Below, piece by piece: positions 39,213-47,185 of a stretch of 64,000 nt of DNA. Location of the stretch: contig JAWLBM010000028.1 of the NCBI GenBank assembly GCA_041687675.1, positions 1 to 64,000 on the forward strand, given 5' to 3'. The first letter of the stretch is position 1; each line of letters begins with the position of its first letter. The DNA comes from JAWLBM01 sp041687675 (GTDB taxonomy: Bacteria > Pseudomonadota > Alphaproteobacteria > Rhizobiales > Pleomorphomonadaceae). Position numbers and translations under genes: made by a program. Under the pieces are notes generated by a model. It worked only from the letters and a program-made list of their open reading frames with translations, did no database searches and had not been told where the DNA came from.

Positions 39213-42200
39213 GGATCAACCTCCTCGTCTCGCGGCCGGGGCCGACCGTCTCCGATACCTGCGCCACCGCCACGTCGAGCATCGCCGGCGGGCCACCGAA
39301 GTCGGCGACCTGCTCGGCGAGCGGGTAGAGCGCCGAGGGCGCTGTGGTCTCGATCACCCGCCGCGTCAGGGCGCCGTCGCGGATGGTGACGCGGTAGGCC
39401 TCGAAGGCCTCGCCGAGCGGCACCTCGAAGGCATCGAAGCGGTCGCCGCCAACCCGGGTCCGGCGGATGAAGGAGATCGCCACGTCGCCGCCGGCGAGGC
39501 GGCGGGCCGCAAGGCGCACCGGGGCATAGGGAATCAGACCCTCGCCGCCCGCCACCACCTGCGTCTCCAGCACCGACGGATCGGCCGGATCGACATCGGC
39601 CGCGCCGACCTTGAGCGGCCAGGTCGCGCCGAGGCCGCCGACGTCGAAGGCGAGCCGTCCGAGCGCGCCGTCCACCAGCACGAAACGGGCGCCGGCCGGG
39701 TGCCCGAGCGCGGCGCGGTGCTCGGTGCCGCCCTGCCCGCGCAGGAAGCCGCCGATCCGCCAGCGCGACGGGCCGACGAGTTCGGCGTCGCGGAACTGCA
39801 GGAGTTCGAAGCCGCCCGCCTCGTCGCCGACCGCGGCGAGATTGGCGCCGGCGAGCAGCGCTTCCAGGGACACGGAGGCGAGCGACCCGGCGGACAGGGT
39901 GACCTCGACGGCGTTGCCGCGGTCGACCACCCAGGCCGGCCCGGGCGCCAGGGGTCCGTCGAGAAAGCCGATGGTGGCGGGCCGGCTCACCGTGCCGGCC
40001 ACCGCGACGCCGCCTCCGGCGGTCACCTGCGCGGCGACGGTCCCCGGCCACGGGTCGGCGACAACCGCGATCAGCGGCTGGTGGGCCGACCCGCTGTCGG
40101 ACGCGAGCGGCAGGCCGAGCAGCACCGCCGCGGGCTTGACCGCGGGCTTGCGCCGCGCGGGGCGGCGGCGGGGCGGCTTCGGCGGCAGGGCCCGCACCTC
40201 CAGCAGGGGATCGACGCTGCGCGCCTCGATCCGCCGCCAGGGCCCGTCCTCGATCCGCTCCACCATCACCAGGGCGACCCGTTCGGGCAGCGCCAGCGCG
40301 AGAAGGTCGCCCGGCTCCACCTCGAGCATGGTCGGCGGCAGGGCGAAGACGTAGCGCTCGCGGCCGTCCTCGAGGTCCTTGAGGAGAGCCTCCGCCGCCC
40401 CGCCCATGACACTGCGGGCCGAGGTGACCGGCAGCGACAGGTCGAGGGCGCGGACAGGCCCCTCGCGGCGGGCGGTGACCGTGGTCTGCCGCCCCTCCGA
40501 CTCGGTGTCGAGAAAGCTCACCGCCACCTCGCTCGGCACGGCGCCCGCCTCGGAGCGGCGGATCTCCAGGAGCGGGCGGTCGTCCTCCGCCACGAGGTCG
40601 TCGCGGGACAGGGTGCGCACCGGCCGGCCGTCGCGGTCGGCAAGGCGCAGGCCCTCGGGGCGCTCGATCGAGACGAAGCCGAAGACGCCGGCGAGCGCGT
40701 CGATCACCGAGCGGGCCGAGGAGCGGTCGACGACGGCGATCCCGTCCACCACCGGCGACAGCCGTCCCGCCTCGATCCAGCCGGCGCCCGAGTTCTTGGC
40801 AAGGCCGCGAACCGTCTCCGCCAGCGGCGCGGCGCCGAGGCGGCCGGTCAGCCAGTGCCCGGTCTGCCAGTTCGGGCCGTCCGACCAGACGTCGTCCGCA
40901 TGCGGGAACCAGGGGAAGGGCCGCGCGTCCACGGTCCACAGGTGGGTTCGCGTCCACTCCAGCATGCGCGGCGAGCCTGGAGCGATCCGCGGGTTGCGGG
41001 CGTCCTCGAAGTCCGGGTCGCCCGGGTCGAACCAGGCGAGCCAGGCCTCCAGGTAGCGCCGCTGCGCCGCGTCGTCGCGGCGGCCGTGGCTGAACCAGGG
41101 CGAGGCTCCCTCGGAGGAGAGCGTGTCGGGAAAGACGTTCGGCTGGTTCGGCCCGCGGTCCACGGCGGGGCAGCCGAGCTCAGTGAAGCGGATCCGCTTC
41201 ATGCCCGGCTGCCAGGCGGTCGGCGCCGGCGCCTCGACGCCGCCGACCCGATCGTGGTGGAGGTTCGACCACCAGCCGACCAGGTCCTTCGGCCGGAACA
41301 CCCAGGGCTTGCCGCCCGCCCCGTCGGTGATCGGGGTGCGGATCCCGGCCCGGCGCGCCGCCTCGCCGGCGTAGTACCAGTCGAAATATTCGCCGCCGGC
41401 GACATTGCCGGAGAGGTGGCCCGGGTCCAGCGGCCCGGCCGCGACGGCCCTGTCCGCATGGTCGCCGTCGCGCCAGTCGGAGAGCGGGAAGTAGGCGTCG
41501 ATGCCGACGAAGTCGATGTCCGGATGGGCCCACAGCGGGTCGAGGTGGAAGCTGACGTCGCCGCTGCCGTCGGCCGGCTGGTGGCCGAAGTACTCCGACC
41601 AGTCGGCGGCGTAGGAGATCCGGGTGTTCGCCCCTACGATGCCGCGCACGTCCTCGGCGAGCGTGACCAGCGCGTCCACGAAGGGGTAGGAGCCGCCCGG
41701 TCCCCGGATCCAGCCGAGGCCGCGGAACTCCGAGCCGACGAGGAAGCAGTCGACGCCGCCGGCCGCCTCGCAGAGGGCGGCGTAGTGCAGGATCATCCGC
41801 CGCAGCGTCCACTCGGCCGGTCCGGAGTAGGTGACGGTCCCGGACCCGACGGAGAAGTGCGCCGGCTGCGCCGTTCCCACGAAGGACGCCACCGCCGCGG
41901 CCGCGGCGGCCTTGCCGTCCGGCGAGCCCGGCAGGCCCGGGGCGGGCGAGACCGTGATCCGGCCGCGCCAGGGATAGGGCTTCTGGGTGCCGCCGCCGTA
42001 GGGGTCGGGCAGCGGCGAGCCGGGCGGCACGTCCATCATGACGAAGGGATAGAAGGTGACATCGAGGCCGCGCGCCTTCAGAGCCTTGATGGCCGCCACC
42101 ACGCTCGCGTCCGAGGGCGTGCCGCCATAGGCGACCTTGCCGGCGACGCGGCTCACCTCCTTCGCCGCAGCCCGGGGCAGCCCGGACACCACCCACTCCG

Positions 42201-43068
42201 CGGTGGTCTCCTTGTCCTTGTACTCGACCTTCGGGCGGACGGTGCAGGCGGCGCAGTCGAGGTCGTCGCCGAACCAGGACACCACGAGCGCGACCGCCTC
42301 GAGGTGCGGGCAGACGGCGAGCAACTCGTCGAGCGCCGCCTCCAGGTCCGACATCGCCTGCGGCGCGTGGCGGTTCTCGGTCTCCGCCCGGCCCTCGCCG
42401 AGCAGGCGCTGCACCTCGGCGGTGGCGTAGCCGTATTCGGTCGCGCCCGGGATCATCGTCACCGCGCGCACCTTGCCCTCGAGGTCGCCGACGGCGCGGA
42501 TCACCTCGAAGGTGAACTGCGGCAGGCTGTTGCCGTAGTCGCGCAGCGGCAGGTGCTCGAACACGACGACCGCGGTGCCGCGATAGGCCGGCGCGACGCC
42601 CTCCTTGGCGAGGATCAGCGAGTCCGGCTCGGCTCCCTCCCCGCCCTTGTGGACGCTCATGATCACGCGGGTGGTGTCGAGGAGTTCGCCGTTCGCCCAG
42701 ACGCGGCCGACGTGGGAGACCGGCCCCTCGCAAAGGGCGATCGCCACGTTGGCGAAGTAGCGGTAGCTCTTCACCTTGGGGCCGAGCCCCTTGCCGCCGG
42801 AGGAATCGGCCTCCTCCTCGAAGCGGGTCGCCCAGATCACCTGGCCGGCGATGCGGACGCGGCCGAACACCCGCGGGATCGGCGCGCCCTCGGTGGAGGT
42901 CTGCACGTCGATGTCGGAGATGCGGCCGACCTCCTGGGTCGTGCCGAACAGGGCCTGGTCGACCAGCGAGCCGAGGATCGCGCCGGCGGCCTGGCCGACC
43001 ACGGCGCCGACCGTGCCGAAGGCGCCGCCGAGGGCGGCCCCGGCGGCGGTGAGAAGGAGCGTCGCCAT
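39205..43068 (-). CDS. GTA baseplate/host-specificity protein gp15 (GTA TIM-barrel multidomain)
   Basis: The 1287-residue protein is the large multidomain protein at the tail tip of Rhodobacter-type gene transfer agents. It begins with a Gly/Ala-rich hydrophobic helix segment (AAGAALGGAFGTVGAVVGQA) and the FGRVRIAGQVIWATRF region. A GTA TIM-barrel glycoside-hydrolase-like domain follows (LVGSEFRGLGWIRG, ISYAADWSEYFGHQ, FTELGCPAVDRGPNQPN), then phage-tail-type beta domains and the RIGGFLRGQGGTEHRA segment. Length is close to the family norm and no internal stop is present, so this gene looks intact although other cluster genes are damaged. Confidence 0.94.
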   Translation of the reverse strand: MATLLLTAAGAALGGAFGTVGAVVGQAAGAILGSLVDQALFGTTQEVGRISDIDVQTSTEGAPIPRVFGRVRIAGQVIWATRFEEEADSSGGKGLGPKVKSYRYFANVAIALCEGPVSHVGRVWANGELLDTTRVIMSVHKGGEGAEPDSLILAKEGVAPAYRGTAVVVFEHLPLRDYGNSLPQFTFEVIRAVGDLEGKVRAVTMIPGATEYGYATAEVQRLLGEGRAETENRHAPQAMSDLEAALDELLAVCPHLEAVALVVSWFGDDLDCAACTVRPKVEYKDKETTAEWVVSGLPRAAAKEVSRVAGKVAYGGTPSDASVVAAIKALKARGLDVTFYPFVMMDVPPGSPLPDPYGGGTQKPYPWRGRITVSPAPGLPGSPDGKAAAAAAVASFVGTAQPAHFSVGSGTVTYSGPAEWTLRRMILHYAALCEAAGGVDCFLVGSEFRGLGWIRGPGGSYPFVDALVTLAEDVRGIVGANTRISYAADWSEYFGHQPADGSGDVSFHLDPLWAHPDIDFVGIDAYFPLSDWRDGDHADRAVAAGPLDPGHLSGNVAGGEYFDWYYAGEAARRAGIRTPITDGAGGKPWVFRPKDLVGWWSNLHHDRVGGVEAPAPTAWQPGMKRIRFTELGCPAVDRGPNQPNVFPDTLSSEGASPWFSHGRRDDAAQRRYLEAWLAWFDPGDPDFEDARNPRIAPGSPRMLEWTRTHLWTVDARPFPWFPHADDVWSDGPNWQTGHWLTGRLGAAPLAETVRGLAKNSGAGWIEAGRLSPVVDGIAVVDRSSARSVIDALAGVFGFVSIERPEGLRLADRDGRPVRTLSRDDLVAEDDRPLLEIRRSEAGAVPSEVAVSFLDTESEGRQTTVTARREGPVRALDLSLPVTSARSVMGGAAEALLKDLEDGRERYVFALPPTMLEVEPGDLLALALPERVALVMVERIEDGPWRRIEARSVDPLLEVRALPPKPPRRRPARRKPAVKPAAVLLGLPLASDSGSAHQPLIAVVADPWPGTVAAQVTAGGGVAVAGTVSRPATIGFLDGPLAPGPAWVVDRGNAVEVTLSAGSLASVSLEALLAGANLAAVGDEAGGFELLQFRDAELVGPSRWRIGGFLRGQGGTEHRAALGHPAGARFVLVDGALGRLAFDVGGLGATWPLKVGAADVDPADPSVLETQVVAGGEGLIPYAPVRLAARRLAGGDVAISFIRRTRVGGDRFDAFEVPLGEAFEAYRVTIRDGALTRRVIETTAPSALYPLAEQVADFGGPPAMLDVAVAQVSETVGPGRETRRLIHV

Positions 43069-43086
43069 CGGCGGGCCTCCGGTTGT

Positions 43087-43524
43087 TCAGGCGGGATCGG
43101 GGAAGCGGAAGGCGGCGGCGAGCCGGCCGTGCCACCAGCCGGCGAGCGGCGCCGGCGCCACAGCGGCGTGCTCCTGGGCGTGCAGGAAGCGGCCCGGCTC
43201 CACCAGGATGCCGAGGTGCTTGGCCGGAACGCCCGGGCGCCAGCGGAACAGCAGCACGTCGCCGGGCAGCGCCTCGTCGGCGGCGAGCCGGCAGAGGTGC
43301 CGGCAGGCGGCGGCGAACAGGGCGTCCTCGCCGCCGGCCTCGGCCCAGTCCGGCGTGTAGGGCGGCGGCGCCTCGGGCTCCGGCCCGATCACAGCCCGCC
43401 AGACGCCGCGGACATAGCCGAGGCAGTCGCAGCCGACGCCCTTCAGCGAGGCCTGGTGCCGGTAGGGCGTGCCGAGCCACTCCAGGGCCTCGGCGACCAC
43501 CGCCGCGCGGGTGGCGGCGCTCAC
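43087..43524 (-). CDS. GTA NlpC/P60 family peptidase gp14
   Basis: The 145-residue protein has the NlpC/P60 cell-wall hydrolase pattern: catalytic Cys in GVGCDCLGYVRGVWR (about residue 31), and His in PAKHLGILVEPGRFLHA. In GTA particles the homologue is a tail-associated peptidoglycan hydrolase that helps DNA delivery. The start overlaps the stop of the preceding gene in ATGA, and gp15 follows after 18 bases. It appears complete. Confidence 0.93.
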   Translation of the reverse strand: MSAATRAAVVAEALEWLGTPYRHQASLKGVGCDCLGYVRGVWRAVIGPEPEAPPPYTPDWAEAGGEDALFAAACRHLCRLAADEALPGDVLLFRWRPGVPAKHLGILVEPGRFLHAQEHAAVAPAPLAGWWHGRLAAAFRFPDPA

Positions 43525-44384
43525 GACACCAGCGAGCCGCCGTCGTGGCGGCCCCCCTCGCGGGCGTAGGCGAAGGCGGCGTCGCGGCCGGGAATATGCG
43601 GGAATCCCCGAAAGTTGACGCTGTTGGCGAAGACCTCGTGGCAGGTGCGGAAGCTCTTGTCGCAGCCGGCGGTGAGCGTCAGAGCGGTGCCGGCGGCCGG
43701 CACGGCGGCGAGCGGGCGGCGCAGCACCAGGGTGGTCGCGCCGGCCGACTTCAGGTGCGTGTCGATCCGCGCGCTCGATCCGGCGAGCGGGCCGTCGACC
43801 ACCGCCAGCAGCCCGTGGGTGTACCAGCCGGCCGGCTGGCCGCCGACGCCGGAGACGCGCAGCCGCGAGGCGTCCTCCGCCTCGACCACGGTGGCCGGCG
43901 CCTCGAGCGGGCCGAGCGGCAGCTTGCAGCGCGCGTCGCCGAGTTCGGCGCCGCCGACCGCGACCCGGACGCTGCCCGCGACCGGCTTGCGGATGGTGCG
44001 GACGAAGGGCGCGAACGCCGCGCCGTAGGTCTTGGCGAGCTGGAACACGGCGGTCGCGCCGTCGCCGGTGCCGATCGGCTGGTCGCCGGGCTGCGGCTCC
44101 AGCCCCGGCGCGCAGGAGCGGTCGTCGGCGCGGTCGCGGAAGCGGAAGCCAGTCAGCCGGCCGCGGCGCTCCTCGAAGAAGGCGATCACCGCGTGGAGAT
44201 CGGCCAGCGACTTGACCCCGCTGCCCGCGTCATACCGCCGCCGGCTGTCCGCCCACCGCGCGTTGCGCACCTCGCGGCCGGAGCCGAGCGTCACGATTTC
44301 CGTCAGCCGCTCCGGCCCGCCGGTCGCCCCGAGGGCGACGGCGAGCGGGAACGACACCTCGTGGAAGGCCGTCAGCTGCGGCAT
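43521..44384 (-). CDS. Apparent in-frame fusion of GTA gp12 (DUF2460) and gp13 (DUF2163)
   Basis: The protein has 287 residues from ATG 44384, 7 bases after GGGAG. Residues 1-155 match the DUF2460 tail protein gp12 (FHEVSFPLAVALGATGGPER; RWADSRRRYDAGSGVKSL). From about GGAELGDARC onward it matches the C-terminal half of DUF2163 protein gp13 (GWYTHGLLAVVDGPLAG; TAGCDKSFRTCHEVFANSVN; GFPHIPG). The C-terminus of gp12 and the N-terminal half of gp13 are absent. In other GTA clusters these are two genes of roughly 210 and 290 residues, so a deletion joining them in frame is the simplest reading. The fusion keeps the gp14 overlap. Confidence 0.75.
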   Translation of the reverse strand: MPQLTAFHEVSFPLAVALGATGGPERLTEIVTLGSGREVRNARWADSRRRYDAGSGVKSLADLHAVIAFFEERRGRLTGFRFRDRADDRSCAPGLEPQPGDQPIGTGDGATAVFQLAKTYGAAFAPFVRTIRKPVAGSVRVAVGGAELGDARCKLPLGPLEAPATVVEAEDASRLRVSGVGGQPAGWYTHGLLAVVDGPLAGSSARIDTHLKSAGATTLVLRRPLAAVPAAGTALTLTAGCDKSFRTCHEVFANSVNFRGFPHIPGRDAAFAYAREGGRHDGGSLVS

Positions 44385-44512
44385 GGGAACACTCCCTGGA
44401 AAAGGGGAACAGGGTTTCGCCTCGCCCCTTTGATCCACCTCAAGGAGGGGCCCGGCGGAATCGGCGAAGGTCGCCTCATCGAAGCGACGAACGAGAAGAA
44501 CGGAGGCGCCGG

Positions 44513-44767
44513 ATGTCGCATACGCCGCACGAGCTGGCCGAGGAATTCCCCGAGGATGTCGAGGCGATCCACGAGCTGAAGACCTCGAACGCACACTTCG
44601 CCAGGCTCGCCGAGGCCTACCACGAGGTGAACCGCGAGATTCATCGCATCGAGACGCTGGTGGAGCCCACCAGCGACGAGGTCCTGAACGAGGCCCGCCA
44701 TCGCCGGCTGGCCCTCAAGGACGAGATTGCGGCGATGATCGCCGCCCACCGACGCGCCGTGGCCTGA
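44513..44767 (+). CDS. YdcH family (DUF465) small protein
   Basis: The 84-residue protein starts at ATG 44513 after ACGGAGG. It is a helical hairpin with the family pattern: HELAEEFPEDVEAIHELKTS, NAHFARLAEAYHEVNREIHR and ARHRRLALKDEIAAMI. YdcH proteins are small and cytosolic; their function is poorly known. It lies on the opposite strand inside the GTA cluster, between the gp12/gp13 fusion and gp11. The non-coding 44385-44512 stretch should hold its promoter. Confidence 0.88.
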   Translation: MSHTPHELAEEFPEDVEAIHELKTSNAHFARLAEAYHEVNREIHRIETLVEPTSDEVLNEARHRRLALKDEIAAMIAAHRRAVA

Positions 44768-44791
44768 CCCCCTCCTCGTTGGGTCATGACG

Positions 44792-45321
44792 CTATAGCCC
44801 GCGCCGCCCCCGTCCGGCGGCGCGGGCTAGCATCGCCGAGATGCGGGCCTCGGACCGACGGAAGCTCTCCGCGTCCCGCGCGGTGATGTTGACGGTCAGG
44901 TTGACCGGCCGCTCGCCCCCGCCGCGACCCCGAGCCGGCCGTCGGCGCCGCGCCGGAGCGGCAGGATCGCCTCCGGGCCCGCCTCCCCCATCAGTCCCGT
45001 CCCCTCCGCCATCGGAAAGAAGGTCGGCGCCGAGACGCCGCCGCCGCGGGCAAAGGGCACCACCCCCTTCAGCGCGCCGCCGACCGCGCCGGCAAGGCCG
45101 CCGGCGAGGCCGCCGAGCACGTCGGCGAGCGACTTCAGCGCCGCGTCCAGGGTCTGCGAGGAGAGGCGCAGCACCATCTGCTTCAGCACGTCGTCGAGGG
45201 CGCGGCCGTCGAGGGTCGCGGCCTTGAGCCCGGCGGCGAGCGTCGCGGAAAAGCGCCGCGCAGCGCCGTCGAGGGCGTTGAGGGTGGTGAGCGTCGAGGA
45301 GAGGTCGTCGGCTTCGGTCAT
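44792..45321 (-). pseudogene. Frameshifted GTA gp11 (tail tape-measure-like protein)
   Basis: The frame from ATG 45321 encodes LSSTLTTLNALDGAARRFSA, a Gly/Ala-rich middle (GGLAGGLAGAVGGALKG) and GTGLMGEAGPEAILPLRRG, typical of GTA gp11, then stops at 44896 after 141 residues. The -1 frame continues ERPVNLTVNITARDAESFRR...ARAAGRGRRGL to a TAG at 44794-44792, exactly the conserved gp11 C-terminus. The shift is at a run of five C (44916-44920, plus strand). One missing base explains it. Decay, sequencing error or ribosomal slippage are all possible. The start overlaps the gp10.1 stop. Confidence 0.8.
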
Positions 45322-45536
45322 CGCGGTCTCCGGAGGGACGCGGGGTCGTCGGGCCGCGCGGCGATCATCGCCTCCAGCGCCGCCCGGCTCGGGACGGCGC
45401 GCCCGACGGCCGGGGCGGCGAGGACGGCGAGTTCGCGCGGGGTGAGCGCCCAGAACTGGTCGGGCGGCAGCTTCAGGACGGCGAGGCCGAAGGCGATCGC
45501 CGCCCGCCAGGGAAAGGGTCGGGGGCGGCCCCGCCG
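45318..45536 (-). CDS. GTA tail assembly chaperone gp10.1 (TIGR02216-like), no start codon; probably read by -1 frameshift from gp10
   Basis: This open frame of 72 codons follows a TGA at 45537-45539 and ends in a TGA that overlaps the gp11 start. It encodes PFPWRAAIAFGLAVLKLPPD and FWALTPRELAVLAA, matching the rcc01693/TIGR02216 phage tail assembly chaperone family from its first residues. There is no ATG, GTG or TTG at a usable place. The frame is -1 relative to gp10 and both frames share a CCCTTTC slippery heptamer at 45512-45518. Expression as a C-terminal extension of gp10 (183 residues in total) is the best explanation; loss of a start codon is the alternative. Confidence 0.7.
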   Translation of the reverse strand, partial: RRGRPRPFPWRAAIAFGLAVLKLPPDQFWALTPRELAVLAAPAVGRAVPSRAALEAMIAARPDDPASLRRPR

Positions 45537-45868
45537 TCAGGCCTGCCGCCATCCCCGTCCGCCACGCCGAAGGTCTCGGCGAGCAGGCGCACGACGATGC
45601 CGGCGTAGGCCGGCGCGCCGCCCGGCGCAGCCATCGCCGCCACATCGTCGTCGGTCACCGCCTCGCCGGCGCCGCGAAGGCCCGCGGCGATCACCTGGAT
45701 GGCATCGCGCGAGCGCAGGCTGCCGCCGGAGAAGCGGCGGGCGAGGTCGGCCATGTCCTCGGCGCCGAAGGCGGCCTCGAGGTCGGCGAGGGCCCCGAGG
45801 GTGAGGCGCAGCCGGCGCGTCGCGCCGCCGATCTCCGCCTCGATCTCGCCGCGGTGACGGTTCGCCAT
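45473..45868 (-). CDS. GTA gp10 family tail assembly protein
   Basis: The 131-residue product starts HRGEIEAEIGGATRRLRLTL and LGALADLEAAFGAEDMADLA, the signature of the GTA gp10 family. The conserved part ends at LLAETFGVADGDG; a Gly/Pro-rich linker leads to DPFPGG at codons 117-122 and a stop 12 codons beyond the slippery site. The unshifted product is slightly longer than the usual 105-110 residues. The start is 3 bases after gp9. By analogy with lambda gpG/gpGT, zero-frame and frameshifted forms may both be made. Confidence 0.87.
   Translation of the reverse strand: MANRHRGEIEAEIGGATRRLRLTLGALADLEAAFGAEDMADLARRFSGGSLRSRDAIQVIAAGLRGAGEAVTDDDVAAMAAPGGAPAYAGIVVRLLAETFGVADGDGGRPDGGAAPDPFPGGRRSPSASPS
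45512..45518 (-). promoter_or_regulatory. Candidate -1 ribosomal frameshift site (slippery heptamer)
   Basis: In the gp10 frame the sequence reads C CCT TTC, that is X XXY YYZ with XXX=CCC and YYY=TTT. Slipping back one base gives CCC TTT and continues CCC TGG in the gp10.1 frame. Both frames encode Asp-Pro-Phe-Pro here. A GGCGATCGCC palindrome and other GC-rich inverted repeats follow within 20 bases and could form a stimulatory structure. Confidence 0.6.
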
Positions 45869-45871
45869 GGC

Positions 45872-46282
45872 TCAGGCCTCCGCCGTGAAGGCGATCGCGC
45901 CGGCCGATTCCAGCGCAATCTCGAAGGTCACCTCGCCGTCGTGGGTGCCGGCCCAGTCGAGCGAGGCGAGGTGGAACGGCCCGGCAATGGTCCCGAAGTC
46001 CGGGATCACCGCCTCAAAGGTCCGCACCTCGCCGGCGAAGAACACCTGCCGCACCAGCGCGTCCGAGGCCGCGTCGCGGAAGATGCCGCCGCCCGAGAGG
46101 CTCGCCCGGCGCACGCCGGCGTCGCCGAGAAGCTCGCGCCAGCGGCCGGGGCTGTCCGCGTCGGTGACGTCCACCGACCCGGCCGACAGCGCGATCCGCC
46201 GGGCCCTCAGCCCCGCCACCGCGACGAAGCCGCCGCCGTCCTCGATCCTGAGCAACAGGTCGCGTCCCGCCTGTGCGGTCAT
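45872..46282 (-). CDS. GTA major tail protein gp9 (TP901-1 family)
   Basis: The 136-residue protein matches the phage major tail tube protein family: AQAGRDLLLRIEDGGGFVAV, ARRIALSAGSVDVTDADSPG (the typical DVT motif), and SLDWAGTHDGEVTFEIALES. Polymers of this protein build the tail tube. Length is normal and the gene looks intact. Its upstream neighbour in the cluster would be gp8, but two foreign genes on the plus strand now lie between (46511-48019). Confidence 0.92.
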   Translation of the reverse strand: MTAQAGRDLLLRIEDGGGFVAVAGLRARRIALSAGSVDVTDADSPGRWRELLGDAGVRRASLSGGGIFRDAASDALVRQVFFAGEVRTFEAVIPDFGTIAGPFHLASLDWAGTHDGEVTFEIALESAGAIAFTAEA

Positions 46283-46510
46283 GGGTGTTCTCCTCGTGGC
46301 GATGGCCGCCCGCTGGCGGCTTGCTGCAGGGGTCGGTACGGCACGGCCGGGATTTGACCGAAATCACAACCTGTGCAAGCACCACTCGATGTATTCGACG
46401 CGACAACAACCGCAGCGCCTGAAGAATCCAGGCATTCGTGAATGGTTCGCGTCCTGCATCCGTGCTATAATTAAAATTCAGTCCCGAAATTAAGTTGGGA
46501 GAATGCTGCC
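46283..46510. other. Gap between gp9 and DUF1326 gene, AT-richer than surroundings
   Basis: This stretch lies between the gp9 start and the start of the inserted DUF1326 gene. From about 46340 it is clearly less GC-rich than its neighbours. It holds a candidate promoter and a small dyad (CATTCGTGAATG, 46433-46444). No coding region is supported. Confidence 0.5.
46443..46471 (+). promoter_or_regulatory. Candidate promoter for the DUF1326/DUF2182 pair
   Basis: A perfect TATAAT (46466-46471) lies 40 bases before ATG 46511. The -35 region (TGGTTC, 18 bases upstream) is weak, and a CATTCGTGAATG dyad sits against it, which could be an activator or repressor site. Confidence 0.4.
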
Positions 46511-47149
46511 ATGACAACTTGGGAACTTCACGGCCGCAGCATGGCCAACTGCAATTGCGCAACCGGATGCCCGTGCCAGTTCATGGCGCTTCCGACCAAC
46601 GGCAATTGCGAGGCCGTCGCGGGCTTCGAATTCGAGAGGGGCCACCACGGCGACGTGGACCTCGGCGGGACGCGGGCGGCCCTGGTCGTGCACTGGCCCG
46701 GAGCCATCCACGAGGGCAACGGGACCATGCAGGTCGTCATCGACGAGCGCGCCTCCCCCGCCCAGCGCGAGGCGCTCCACCGGATCCTGACGGGCGAGGA
46801 CACCGAGGACATGGCCACCTTCTGGTGGGTGTTCTCGAAGATGTCGCCGAACAAGCTGGAGACGCTCTACCGGCCGATCCATTTCGAACTCGACTATGAC
46901 GGGCGCACCGGGCGCATGTCGGTGCCGGGCGTCTTCGAGACCGAGGTCGAGCCGCTGCGCAACCCGGTCACCGGGGCCGAGCACCGGGCGCGGATCGACA
47001 TGCCGAATGGGTTCGAGTTCCGCGTGGCCGAGGTCGCCAGGGGCAGCACCCGCACCAGCGGCGCGATCGAGCTTCCCGACAATCGCGGCAGCCACGCCCA
47101 CATCGTCGATCTCCACATCGCCGGCACCGGCGTGCTCGCCGCCGCCTGA
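46511..47149 (+). CDS. DUF1326 domain-containing protein
   Basis: The 212-residue protein carries the DUF1326 hallmark near its N-terminus, MANCNCATGCPCQF (three cysteines in CNCxxGCPC), a likely metal- or redox-active site. The rest is a beta-rich soluble domain with no signal peptide or membrane segment. It starts at ATG 46511 after GGGAG. The gene immediately downstream encodes a DUF2182 membrane protein; these two families are often neighbours. The pair lies on the opposite strand within the GTA cluster and splits gp9 from gp8. The function is not known. Confidence 0.9.
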   Translation: MTTWELHGRSMANCNCATGCPCQFMALPTNGNCEAVAGFEFERGHHGDVDLGGTRAALVVHWPGAIHEGNGTMQVVIDERASPAQREALHRILTGEDTEDMATFWWVFSKMSPNKLETLYRPIHFELDYDGRTGRMSVPGVFETEVEPLRNPVTGAEHRARIDMPNGFEFRVAEVARGSTRTSGAIELPDNRGSHAHIVDLHIAGTGVLAAA

Positions 47150-47185
47150 CGGCGTCCGCCGCCGCGCACCCGGGGGGGCGAGGCC

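Noticed and set aside
38995..43569. Plus-strand open frame of about 1500 codons over the gp15 region
   Set aside because: It is the antisense shadow of the well-supported gp15 and neighbouring GTA genes.
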